Positions 22,718 through 34,300 of a DNA stretch of 64,000 nt are shown here, piece after piece. A program made the translations under genes and the position numbers. Within the stretch, counting starts at the first letter, position 1. Every line of letters begins with the position of its first letter. The stretch lies in NCBI GenBank assembly GCA_011316305.1, contig SAUG01000048.1, positions 186,001-250,000 of the forward strand. The letters are read 5' to 3'. The stretch is from Rusavskia elegans. Its lineage: Eukaryota; Ascomycota; Lecanoromycetes; Teloschistales; Teloschistaceae. The notes below the pieces were generated by a model. The model searched no databases, was not told the origin of the DNA, and saw only the letters and a program-made list of their open reading frames with translations.

Positions 22718-23835
22718 ATGCCATCATCCCCCTTCGATTTCAAATGTATCAATTTGGCATGGGCCGCACAAGTCTCCCTCGCCCAACTTGGGGCTCGCCT
22801 TATAGCCTGCACAGACACCAAAGCGAGCATTACCACCTTCCGGCTCGTGACCCGGAAATCCCAATCCAAAGCATTACGCAACTTGCCAGAAGAGGTCCTG
22901 GAATTGATAGCCAGCGAGGTTCGCGAGCCGGTCTTCGAGCGTGAGATAAAGATGTGGGTTCAGAGAAGTTTCTGCCTGAATGATAGTTGCCCCATGCCGA
23001 CGAAAGAATGGGACAAATATTCGCGCATCTTGAGGACATCGGAGATTGGTGTAAAACCTTGACGTCGCTCCATGGGACATCGGAGTTCGCTAAACGGCTG
23101 CGGGTACGTATACCTGCCTTTCTCGATCCGAAGCCTTTGATCATGAAGCAGTATGTCTTTGCTGAGTCAGATTGACCGCACCGAGTCATCACATCGACTT
23201 TCCAGCGCTGACCGGGTCATGATTAGATTTTTGCTCAAGATTTCGGCATCCGTCCTTGTTTCCTGGTCATGAAGATGGATGAGCCAGCCGCTCACGGCTG
23301 TCTACATGATTATGACGAGTATGAAGACGAATCGGTGTACGTAGCAGAAGGATTCGAAGAGGAGCCACGCATCAAGGAGGCCGGATTGGACGACAGCAGC
23401 AGAGCCCTTGACAAAGATGTTAGTAATCGACAGGAAGGCGGCAGGGAAGGACACAGAAGCAGAGCGGACGCTCCCGAAGAAGAAGACTCAACCGCGATTG
23501 CTGTTGCTCTCCACACGAGCACCAGGCAAAATGTTTTTGGTGTGAGCCTGAAGATGAGTCGAAACCGCGGCAAGACAGCAGCCTCATCTCCCAATCCCAA
23601 TCCCAACCACCCACCCTCTCTTCTCGAAGCAACAACCACAACGAAACAACCCAGATTACCAATTGCTACTACACAAGATGGAGGGAGGGTTTTGGTCTTC
23701 ACAATAGCTGGGGAGCTGATAATCTCGATGCTTGGCTCAGTGGCTCGGGCATGTTTGTACTGCTTCTTAATATGTTATTATTATCCACCTTCCTTTCTGG
23801 GCGATGCAACTCGCCGCTTTCCATCTCCAAGATGA
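22718..23835 (+). CDS. Unrecognised protein with F-box-like start; frame break
   Basis: Coding signal runs through two frames. Frame one from ATG 22718 gives a plausible globular start with LRNLPEEVLELIASEVREP (F-box-like, residues ~53-71) and continues to a Cys-containing stretch (RSFCLNDSCPMPTKEW). At about 23000 the best reading shifts by one frame to HLEDIGDWCKTLTSLHGTS, then an intron 23104-23226 (GTACGT donor, TGATTAG acceptor) leads to IFAQDFGIRPCFLV and an acidic, low-complexity tail ending at 23835. A 53-nt intron (22954-23006, GTGGGT donor) would fix the frame but deletes the Cys stretch; otherwise there is a one-base frameshift, either real decay or an assembly error. Fungal relatives with this layout are uncharacterised. 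The tail past about 23530 may be non-coding. Confidence 0.45.
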
Positions 23836-23994
23836 AAGGCCAGACCAGGATCCGAGTCCTTCCAACAGCCCAATATCCTCACTACTCTCCCTTGCCCTCT
23901 CCTTTGTCACTCGTCCATCTCCCGTACTTTTTCCCTTGGGTTGCTACCGTAGTGCAACCGTCTCTTGGATTCATCTGCTGCGACTGTCTACAAC

Positions 23995-25055
23995 ATGTCC
24001 CGACTTTCTCTCCTGCTTCTTCTCTCCGTGTTGTTGCAGATAGTCAACGCGCAGGTGAAACCATGTTATAAACATGGCGGCATATCCTCCCCTGACTTCC
24101 CTTGCAACCCTGAAGCCGAGACGTCGGCATGCTGCGGTCAGGAGTGGATCTGTAAAACCAATCTATACTGCGAGCTCCCCGATACTGGTAGCAGACAGGT
24201 CGGTTCTTGCACCGACAGCTTTTGGGACAGCAACAACAACCCGGCATGTCCTTTTGCTCTCAGTATGTTGGATACCACCTCCACCACACCCGCGCCCCTG
24301 ACGCTGACAACGTTGTAGATGCAGGCAACTACGCCGAAGGTTTGGACGAATTTGATTACGATCGGAATGTGACCCGCTGCACCAATACCAATCCTCAAAC
24401 CTTGTGCCCCAATAACCGCTTCTCCAAATCCAACAACACCTGCTGTAAGAACAACGAGGGCATCACCGAGATCAACTACCAGAACAACGAACGCTTGCCG
24501 ACTGCCAAGGCGGACCTTTCATGTGTGTACTCTATAGACATCTTGTTAGTTGCAACCTGCTCTTCGAATACTAACATCACATTCTTAGCATACTATGCCC
24601 TTGCTGGATATACTATCCCCACGGACGGCGTCTACAAGACAGCCACCGCTGCCAGCACCTCATCATCTTCAACAGCCACCGCCGACAGCACTACCACCTC
24701 CGCAGCCGCAGGCCCATCCGCCGTCTCCTCCCCCGAACCCGCCCCATCATCCGGCCTCAGCACCGGCGCCAAAGCCGGCATCGGCGTCGGTATCGCTGCA
24801 GCCGTCCTCATCCTCGCCGCTGCCGGCATTTTCCTCTGGATGCGCCGCCGCAAGACAGTCCCGAACGACAGAGAGAAGCCAGAGATACCAAATTCCCGGC
24901 AATATAGTGGTGTGCCGCAGGAGCTCGAACCGGGACAGGAGCAAGAAATGGATAACTATAACAAGACCAGTGAGCTACCGGATGAACGGGCGAGGATGGA
25001 GTTGGATTCGCGGCCCCATGGGGCGGGGAATAAGCCGACTGAGATGCAGGCATGA
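23995..25055 (+). CDS. Signal-peptide, Cys-rich type I membrane protein
   Basis: Three exons, 23995-24262, 24319-24522 and 24589-25055, give 312 residues. A clear signal peptide (MSRLSLLLLLSVLLQIVNAQ) is followed by a Cys-rich ectodomain (residues ~21-160: CYKHGGISS, SACCGQEWIC, NNTCCKNNEG), a Ser/Thr/Ala/Pro stalk likely to be O-glycosylated, one membrane segment near residue 230 (GIGVGIAAAVLILAAAGIFL), a basic stop-transfer (WMRRRK) and an acidic cytosolic tail. The second intron (66 nt) is a multiple of three and open, but CTAAC branch and TTCTTAG acceptor make it convincing. The layout resembles fungal cell-surface sensors or mucin-like proteins, such as Mid2/WSC types, but no WSC or CFEM Cys pattern is evident. 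Function unknown. Confidence 0.8.
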
Positions 25056-25150
25056 TGATAATCTTTCAAAGAGGATGGTTCAAAGAGGCATGAATATTGA
25101 GTAGGGACCTGAAGGCGTGTTTGTGTGGTTGTGCGGCATCTGCTCGACAT

Positions 25151-25268
25151 ATATATCTGCGACTCAGATTACGATCATCGGCTATGGCGTCTTACATCTC
25201 TTGTGCTACTATGTTCGTGGTATATTTGCGACTAAGATTACGATCATAGGTTATGGCGTCTTTCATCC
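25151..25268 (+). repeat. Imperfect tandem duplication, ~48-nt units
   Basis: Two units, 25151-25198 and 25221-25268, share GCGACT-AGATTACGATCAT and TATGGCGTCTT-CATC with a period of 70 nt. Several of the few mismatches are C/T. The units lie in the 3' flank of the membrane protein gene. Confidence 0.7.
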
Positions 25269-25900
25269 CTGTTGGAATTATTTTGGTGGGTGTATGCACG
25301 AATGGGCGTACGCTACGATGGGTTCGAGGTAATTGATACACCCCGGGTTAGAATTGAATCTCTCCTCGTGATCACTCACGAGATATCTTACGATCTGTAC
25401 TAAAACCGCCTCATATGCGATATACTCCACCAATGGCTCCTGTACCAATTCACCCACCGAACCATACCATAGCTTCACCAACCACCACCACCACAACAAC
25501 CTGACACATAAAACAAACTCTACCCACCACACCCACACATATAACCACCCGCATCCATCTCAATCACACCCGTCCCCACTTTTCCCCCTTCCTTTTTCCT
25601 TTCCCCAAACTTCCTATGTAGCAGGAAAAGCACATTCGGCCATACCATACCATACCACTCCAGTCCAACCAGTCGTGATTTTCGATAAAGAGGAGAAACA
25701 GTTTGCATCCTTTTTACATTACCTTCCCTGCCCTCCTGTTCCCTCCCTCCACCAAACATCTAAATATCTTTAACGGACTAACTGACTAACTAATAAACTA
25801 AATTACTGATTGAAAATATGCAGACGGACGACCGTTTGATGCAGATGAGAGGATAGGAATGGTGTATCTGATTTATACTGTGTCGTAGGGGGGACGGGAG

Positions 25901-25948
25901 ATGGAATGAGATGGAATGGGATGGAATGAGATGAGATGAGGTGAGATG
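25901..25948 (+). repeat. Imperfect GATGGAAT/GAGAT microsatellite
   Basis: Simple-sequence tract made of variations on ATGGAATG and GATGA. No coding role seen. Confidence 0.6.
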
Positions 25949-26346
25949 ACTACCCTGGCGGATAAGGAGGATAGCGGCGCCTATGGGGGAAGAGGATGTG
26001 TTAGAGGGAATGGGATATTTTGGTTTGTTGTTGTACTGGAGGAGGAGGACGAGGAGGAGTGATAGGGGTTCGGTGGAATATCCCCTGAAATAGATATAGC
26101 CAGCTTCGCACATGAACAATCGACTTTGGATATCGAGTAGAAAGGAGGAGATTCTTAGGATGACATTGTATGTGACACCAGAGTGTTCGCAGACTTTTCC
26201 TATCACCACCATGGAAAGGAGTACCATATAACCTACACCACGCCCCTCCATCCCTTGTGGCATTCAGCCTTTATAATTCCCTGCTCATTAATCCCTCGTA
26301 GACTTCATTGCTTATCAAACGCCATCCTTCATATCCAAATCAAACA

Positions 26347-28135
26347 TCAAGCATCCCCATCCCCAGTATCATCCTCCATCCACTCATCGACAACAAGCCG
26401 TGCGACATTCATTCCCATGAACGAACTCGTTTCCATCGTACTGATGAAACTTTCAATACCGCCCGTATACCAAATGTTATCCTCCCCTTCTTCTTCTTCT
26501 TCGTCTTCTTTATTCGCCATGGACAACCGGATATCCGCAAATGTACTCCTCGGCGGTAAGTACGGGTAGGCATCCCATCTCTTTTCGTAGACCCATGAGA
26601 TGGGTTTATCTTGGAGTAGAATGTCATAGTATTTGTGGGGCATCGTGTGGTCGAAGTCGAGTAGGGATTCGATATACGATTGCGATAGCGGCTGGGGGGA
26701 GAAGATTTTGTAGAGGTAATGGGAGCCACGGGTGCCGCATCCGACGACGTCTTGGGGGGACGGGGGATTGAAGTAGTCTTCTGGAACCCCCACCCTGCCA
26801 AGGTTGGAAATGCTGTTAAACGGCAATGTTTTTGATTCGGCGGTGTCAGGAGGAGTGGTTGTGAGGATTGTGGTTGGCATATTGACAACGGAGTCGAGAT
26901 TGAACGCGGCAGGGGAAAGCCGGTAGGGAGATGTGAAAAGGGTGACGTGGAGGGAAACGTAGGGAATGAAGGGAGGTGGGGAAGAGAGGGCAGGAGAAAA
27001 AGTGATATTGGAGAATTGAAGGGGTGAGGCGAGGATGATGGTATCGTAGGTGGTTTCGGTGGATGAGATATCCTGAGCAGGGTCCAGCGACAATGTTATT
27101 GCTCTGATTGCATATTTACCGGAATCTTTAGTGATGGTGCTGACGGCCGTATTAAGGAGAAGAGTAGCACCGGAATCCTTGATCATGTTGTCGAAAATCT
27201 GCCAATTCCCGCCTTCGATCGACATGCCTCCTTCCGCAGCCATACAGACCATCGTCTCCAGGCCATGGATTTGATCTAGATTCTGCGCATAGTTGACCCG
27301 AGTCGCAGCTTGGACGATGTCGTGACCGAATTTGACACTGACACCGTTGACTTCCAAAAATTGTTGCCCCGTCGCGGTAGTCGTACCCAGAAGATCCAAC
27401 TCGACGGCGGTTTCGGCAATCGACTTGAAGGGGAAGTAGGGCGCATCGTACATTTTCAGGAATGAGCCCACAGTTTTCTTCATGAGATTCTGAGTACGGA
27501 TGGGCGACATGCCGTACTTCCACAGCAACCTGGCGATATTCCAATATTGACTGTCTGCATCGCTCTGGGTGAAGACGAATTCCTGGCCATCCCAAATCCC
27601 CAGTATCTCTGTATCTTCCCACTTGCTAGTCCTTCCCCTGTTCTTGACAGTTAGATTAAATCTATTTGCAGCATTGACCAGGTTGTGGTTTATTGGGACG
27701 AAGATGGAGGCTCCTAATTCGACGGGAAGTGTTGGGTCATCGTAGACGTTGACGGTGGTGGAGCGGCCTCCGACGTAGTCGTTGCGCTCGTAGACGGTGA
27801 TATTGAAACGATGGCATGGTTGTCTGAACTGATCGAGATAGTATGCAGCAGAAGCACCGGCAGACCCAGCACCTGAAGACGGGGCGTTAACCAAAGACTT
27901 GTCCTTACGGGAATGGTACAACCGTAGACCTACCGATTATAGCAACATTCAGAGTCTCTTGAGGACAGACTTGCCGGTGTGGAGCTCTGTGCAACACCTG
28001 TGGCTCCGCTACTTTGGAAGGATAGAAGAACCAGATCAAGGCCAGCAATCCCAGGGCTCCAATCAGTAACTGTCGTCGGCGTGTAGGTGATGGTTCAAGT
28101 GCGTGGGCGGGTGGAGAAGCCGGTGGAGGCGCCAT
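26347..28135 (-). CDS. Prenylcysteine oxidase/lyase
   Basis: FAD enzyme that cleaves the thioether of farnesyl- or geranylgeranyl-cysteine released from degraded prenylated proteins. Exons 28135-27934 and 27872-26347 join in frame across a 61-nt intron (GTAGGT donor, TTCAG acceptor) to give 575 residues. An N-terminal signal anchor (residues ~22-42, LLIGALGLLALIWFFY) suggests a vacuolar or secretory location. The Rossmann FAD motif follows (VAIIGAGSAGASAAYYL), then VYERNDYVGGRSTTV, and the prenylcysteine-lyase region (VNYAQNLDQIHGLETMVCMA, then EGGNWQIFDNM). A short Glu-rich run (KEDEEEEEGED) near the C-terminus is encoded by a TTC-repeat tract and may vary between strains. Family assignment is by motif; substrate is inferred. 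Confidence 0.88.
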
Positions 28136-28477
28136 TGTTCTGACGCTTCGTGGAAACCGAGACTTTGTCAGCGTCCTGCGAATCGTGTGTATGGATTGTC
28201 ATCTCTGGGAGAATGGAACATTGAAGTCGGGGCGGATGAGAAGTCGTTGCCAGGCTGCCAAGGGAAAGGAATGGAATATGTATCTATCTCCCTATATATT
28301 CTCTATGCACTGGAGATCGACCGCCTCATTCATTAATGTTATCGCTTGATGGATCAGTACATATCATACAGTTGTTACTTTTTTACTTCCGGCGTGAATA
28401 CATCCTTCTTCATTCCCATACGCACGTCGTCATGCTTCCGAGACCTCGATCCTTCTGGTACAATTAAAGTCTGGAGC
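28136..28477. other. Intergenic region
   Basis: 340 nt between the lyase start and the ankyrin protein stop. Nothing seen beyond promoter and 3' flank. Confidence 0.5.
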
Positions 28478-30355
28478 TCATTTTCCGTCCAACTTTTCCA
28501 CCGACAACACTCCCATCTCTTCCTCCTCCCTCTTCTTATACTCCCCTTCTAAGAACCTCACCGCCTCCTCATTTCCCTCCTTTCGATGTAGCTGCGCGTG
28601 CACCAGCGCGTTCCTTCCCCACTGCGTGACTGCATCCATATTCGCTCCCCGATCCAAAAGCAATTTGAGCACATGGGGTTGACCTGTACTTGCTGCCTTG
28701 AGTAAGGGTGTTTCATCGTATGTAAGATCCTTCTCTTCGATATCGATACCCGCATCGAGCATCAGCTTTACCGTAGATGCAAACCCTCGCCAGCAAGCCA
28801 CATGGATAGGCATTTCTCCAATCGTATTCCGGCATCGAGGATCAGCCCCCCGGTCCATGAGCGCCTTCACGGTAGTCTCCTGCCCGTTTCCCGCCGCAAG
28901 GAAGAGTGGAGTCGCTTCTGCGAGGCGACTTTGGTTCCAGTAATTCGTCCTGGAAGTCTTAGCTTCGATATCGGAACCTTTGTCGAGTAGCAGGTTGATG
29001 ACCCCAACTTCGTTGCCGCTCGACGCCACCTGGTGGAGAGGAGTCCAGCCTTCATTGTCATGCGAATCGACCGAGGCGCCACTTTCCAGCAAGAACTTGG
29101 AGATGCTTACATGGCCGCGCATGAGTGCTTCCTGCAGCGGTGTGCGGTTGGTGTAGTTGTTCGCATTGACGTCCGCCCTATTCTCCACAAGGAGACGGAC
29201 GCAGCTTTCGTGGCCCCTGTCGCATGCCCAATGAAGAGGTGTCCTTTGCCCGTTGAATTTTCGCTCCTGATCAGTGCCCCGTAAGCTGGTCGCGATGTTG
29301 ATATCAGCTTCGTGGTCGATCAGTAGCTGCACGATGTCGGGGTTTCCTTGCATTGCCGCTAGATGTAGCGGAGCTTTGCCATCAACCCCTCTGGCGTTGA
29401 CGTTAGCGCCCTCCTCGATGGCGACTTCCAATAGTAAATCGTCTCCTTGTTTGACAGCACTCAAAAGTGCAGCCCTTTGATTTTCTGCCCGTCGAAGCTT
29501 TTCAACCTTATCAACCGCCGGTTCACTAGATCCGGAAGGTCAGCGCCAGCTCCGCCAGATTAGAGACGACGTAGGACCACTATACTTGTGACGAACCTTG
29601 AGTCTGAGCCTTGCAAAGTCGTGCTGCTCTGGTCCAGTCGCATACTGGCTTTAAACATCTCGGATGGCGGTGAGGGAGGACGTATGGAGCTGGCGTACTG
29701 CGAAATAGTATCCCGTTCTTCTGCGTATCTTCGCAAGGCAAACCCAGCGTCGGTATCACCGGAGCCCCGTCTGACGGGCTTGCCCGAGAGTCCGCCGCCT
29801 GCGGCCATTAACCTGACGCTACAAAACCTGCAGGAAGGTGTTAGGGGTTGAGAGTCAACTGACCCAGATCGATTTTCTTATAGCCAGTAATCTGATAGGA
29901 ACTTACGTGCCGATAGCTGTCAAGCCGGTGTCCAGTGTCCCTTTGCAGGCTTCGACGCGTGCCGTCAAATCCAGGACCTCCTTTCTTCCGAAATACCATT
30001 TTAGATCATTACTACTCATCCTATACCTCTCCCCATCCAGGGGCCTTACGAAGCCCTGGATTTTGACCATCAATTGGCCGAGTACACTCGAACAATTCCC
30101 CAGCGGCAACCTCAAGTTGGCGATCAAAGTGGTCAGAGCATCGTCTTCTGCAATGATGGTGGTGATATTCGGATCTTTCAGCGAAATTTCGAGGGAGTAC
30201 AAGATGCTGTAGAAGGCGCGGGTATCGCGAGATATATTTTTGATCTCGTCCGGGGCAGAACGAATGCCATCGATCATCTCACAGAGACGTTTGGAAGATT
30301 GGGCAGTGACGGCAGAGATGCCCAGAACACCGGCGATGATGGAGAGAGGATCCAT
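28478..30355 (-). CDS. Ankyrin-repeat protein with fungal NLR-type N-terminal domain
   Basis: Three exons, 30355-29907, 29827-29597 and 29525-28478, give 575 residues. The N-terminus (MDPLSIIAGVLGISAVTAQS, then DEIKNISRDTRAFYSIL) is the helical domain often found at the start of fungal NLR/STAND and related proteins. A linker of about 80 residues contains a Gly-rich part and a Pro/Ser part. From about residue 235 there are eight to nine ankyrin repeats, such as KAPLHLAAMQGNPDIVQLLI, RTPLHWACDRGHESCVRLLV and ETPLLKAASTGQPHVLKLLL. No NACHT or NB-ARC P-loop lies between the two parts, so this is a domain-reduced form. The exon-2 acceptor may be 9 nt further in (TTTGTAG). Intron 2 has a weak GTTCGT donor but a strong GCTGAC branch. 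A scaffold or self/non-self recognition role is inference. Confidence 0.8.
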
Positions 30356-31363
30356 GCTGTCCGAGTGGTGAAGAAGCGCAAAACCTGCAAGGAGAGAAGA
30401 CAAGTCTTGGGTGCTCAAGAAAACTCCCCTCATACCCCAACGCTTTCAAGCATGTAAGAGAAGGAGCGGAATGGGGGGGAGGGGGTGTGGGACAGAAGAG
30501 AGAGACTTTCTCTCGCAAGTAGTCATACAGCCATGTAGCTTGTAAACCGAAGTTGACGAGACAGAAAAAGACTGATACCGTACTTGGCGTTTTTGGACAG
30601 GTCACAGACAAACAGCACAAGAATGAAAGCAACAGCTCGTAGCAAGAAACAAGAAAGGCTGGTGGCTCCCACAGCCTACAGGAGGATGAACATGGCCCCA
30701 CTGCGGCCGCATGCATGCCCCCCTACAAGTATCAATCCCGGCATGATCCTCGGTTGCCACGCGTGGAGAACGTCAGTTTGGCTCTTCCATGTTGTTGTCA
30801 TTGTTCGAAGACGAGGAGGACAATGAGTGGCGGTAGAGGTCGCGATCGATGTCCGTTTGAAAGAGCCTCGCTATGTGAGCTCAGGCAAACAGAACCCATT
30901 GTCTTGGAACCAGGCGAACCGTGCATTGAGAACTCGAGAATGTAGTCAATGCGACGAGAACCAGGCAACGGAAGTCGAGGATATAAGAACTCCTATTAAT
31001 AGTACTGATACACCTCTCAGGATACTGTTATAGGCTACGTCAGTCAATCAAAACTACAACGATAAGGATACATACTACAGACGTAGTCGAGAGAAGTTAT
31101 GATTTTAAAGAAGCATTCCATGATTACTTTACATCAATTGCCAACGAAACCGCTTGAACGCTGTACAGTGCCAAAAAGGAATATGTGCATAGCCATCCAT
31201 CTCATAACACACACTCATATCCCAACCCCTGATCCGGTCCAACGTGGTATCTTCCTTTCCAACCTTCCCTTGCTATACCCGAGTACCACCTGGGCACTCG
31301 TGTCATATATCCATCATCCCCCATCTATGGGGTGCCCCATGTCATCCGTTACATCCCATTCCC
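30356..31363. other. Intergenic region
   Basis: 1 kb between the ankyrin gene start and the Bck1 stop, both on the minus strand. The opposite-strand frames have no features. Nothing further seen. Confidence 0.5.
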
Positions 31364-34300
31364 TTACTTCCCTCTTTGCACTCCCTGCACCCCACTTTCC
31401 CTCAGCTTACCCGCCAACGCCGTGTCCTCGAAGTTGTAGTAATGATCCACTTTACAGAACGGATGGTGACTTAGCAGCGTCTCTGCCGTCGGCCTTTCAC
31501 TCGGATCGATGGTAAAGCAGTCCAACATGAACGCTACCGCCTCCGCCGAGATCTCGGCGCTCACTTCGTCCGGAATGGGTGGAGCTTGGTTCAAGCTCCC
31601 CAACTTGTAAATCGCCCCGATCGCTTCGTCCTTGGACCACGGACGACGCCCTGCAAACATCTCGAGAACCACGCAGCCGAGCGACCAGATGTCCACTTTG
31701 GCACTGTACCCCTGACCTTGAGATCGCACCACTTCCGGCGCCATCCAGAAAACGGATCCTTGCATGTTGTTGGTCGCGTCGTTGCCGTAGATGTTGTCCG
31801 TCTTCTTGGAGATGCCGAAATCGGAGATCTTGCACGTGCCATCCACATCCAGCAAGATGTTGTCCGCCTTGAGATCGCGATGCAGCACCCCTTCTTGATG
31901 AAGGTATGCCAGCCCACCGAGCGTTTGCCGCGTCAACGAGCTGACCAGAGACTGCTCGAACTTCCCGTGCTTGCGGAGACAGCTGCCGACGCTGCCTCCG
32001 GAAATGTACTCGAGGAAGATAGATATGGAGTATTCTTTGCGCTCGCACCCGAGATACTGCACGATGTTGGGATGTTCGAGGTGCTGCATTGTGTCGATTT
32101 CCTGGTCCAGAGCGCTCACCATCTCTTTCATCTTCTCCTTGTCCTGTCCCGCCGCGCGCTGATTGACTTCGACTTGCTTGACGGCCAGCAGGTCTCCGGT
32201 AGTCAGATTGATCCCGAGATACACTCGACCGTAGCTGCCTTTGCCAATGAGTTGACCGCGAGCGATCTGAAACGAGTTGGTCCCAGCCGGTAGGTCAGGC
32301 GGCACCTGCTCGATGAGACTGACTCGACTGCCGCGACCTGGTTTGACCTGAACAATGTTGTGGCCGAACATCTTGGTACTCTTTCTTCGGACAATGTCTG
32401 CGGGTTTGGCCTTTTGCGTCGGCAATCCAGGCTGTGAAACTCGCTTGTTCCCCTCGTAAGCTCCTCGAGCTACGTCCCGGATCGATTTCATTCTTCCTAG
32501 TCCGCCAGACTTACGCATGCTCCTCTGTGCGGTGGATTGCAACGTGGCTCTGCTCTTCAGCGTCGATTCTTCGGAGCCTAGAGTGCCTTCTTCGGCTATT
32601 GACTCTTCCGCGATCGATGTCGGACGAGCCCTATCATACAAGGATGATCGAATCATCCGCTGAACGGGTGTCGCTTTTGGGTTCGAAGGCTCGGGAACGT
32701 TCTGATCAATGGACGCTGCTGGAGATCCGGGCGGTGAAACAAGGTCTTCGACAACTGGCTCATCGAGGTCAAGATTAGGGAAGTAAGCGTCAAGATTGTC
32801 GAGCAAGTCCTCGGGCGGTGGTCGATTAGCCCATATGTCATCCCGGGCAAACGACTGGCGGCGAGCCAATTTCGTTGCAGCATCCGGTGAGTGGATGGAC
32901 CCAGAAGCTGAACTGGCAGATTCAGGAGCTTGCCTCTCCGGTTTGGATTCAGCCGCACGGTTCTGGTCGTCGTCTTGTTCGGCTATGTCGTTGGATTGAC
33001 CACTTGAGGTGCTCCTCGAAGTTTCGGGTGTTTTGAAGGTCACCGATCGACCCTTCATTCGGCGGTCTCTGGCATTGGTATTGAGCGTCAAGGTCGGCCG
33101 CCTCTGCACGTTGTCGCTTTCCGATTCGCTTTGAGATGGTGTTTTCTTGACCGACGTCTTGCGCAAGGGTTTGGCAAAGAGACCATCATCAGAATCATCG
33201 TCTGATGTCTGTCCAGTGCTAAGAGGCCTGTCAAACGACACATCACTCTCCTTGAATGTAAAAGCAGGACCGTAGGATCTCCGCGTCGACAGGACTGAAG
33301 ACTTCCGATCTAAAGTGCCCGGGCTAATGTTAGGCGAAGGCCCACGGCGAAGTTGCTCGATTGACGGATTCTTCTTCGCTGTCTCCACCGACAGATTGGG
33401 TTTCTTGAAGTCGACCTTTGGATCTTCCACATAGTCAGGTATCTTGAAGCGCATGTTGTTTTTGCCGTTGGTATATTCACCTGGACTTCGTGGGGATCCA
33501 CCAGGACTGTTGGCTTTACGAGCGAAGTTGACAGTCTGTAAACTTCGCTGAGGTTTGTCGGATGGTATTGCATCGCTGTGACGGGAATCCATCCTGGATT
33601 TACGTCGACTTGGTGCTCCGGTGGAGCCAGCGAGCTTGCCGGCATCGGCCAACGCTGCTTCGATTCCCTCACTTACGGAGGGTGTCGCTGCCACAGCCTT
33701 GCGACGTCCTCTTTCCAACATTTCTTCCGGGATAGTGTCTCCAACGGATTGCCTCTTGGCTGCATCCGCACTCATAACGCCTTTCGCCCTGTCGCCAGGC
33801 TTCTTGCTAAGAGAATTTGCTTTGATCAGCGTGCTCGATTCTGCTGGTGCTGGTGGAGGCTTTCTTAAGGGGACTAAAGGCTCCAACTTTCGCTCCTCGT
33901 ATGGTGAATGCCGTGGACTGTCAAAATCAATGACACCGTCCCGCTTGATGCTCCAGTGGCCGGAATCAACAGGTGACTTGTCCCTCATTGCTTGTTTGGT
34001 GGCTTGATAGTCCCTCTGCTTCCTCTCCGTCTCCCGCTGGTGTTCTTCAGATGCAGCTTCAAGCCAAGCACCCCAGTCGGCGTCTGACAAGGTGCCATTC
34101 TCATGGGCGGCCTTAAGGGCTGCAAATCGCTCTCGCTTCGCCTCGGAAGTTTCGGACTCCGTGCGACGATGTAATGAGCCATCTACGCCATCGGTAGATT
34201 TGTTTGCCGCGTCTTTCAGTGGTGCACTAACTCCTCGAAGGGTTGACTGCCTTGAATTCATAGGCGGCGATCTCGAGCGTGGTCGAGCAGTCGCTCTCAC

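Larger units (their letters stand above)
25056..26346. other. Intergenic region with repeats
   Basis: 1.3 kb between the membrane protein and prenylcysteine lyase (convergent). It holds the 70-nt-period direct repeat at 25151-25268 and an imperfect GATGGAAT/GAGAT microsatellite at 25901-25948. A TCGAGGTA motif at about 25326 weakly resembles the dispersed ~70-bp repeat. No gene called. Confidence 0.5.
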
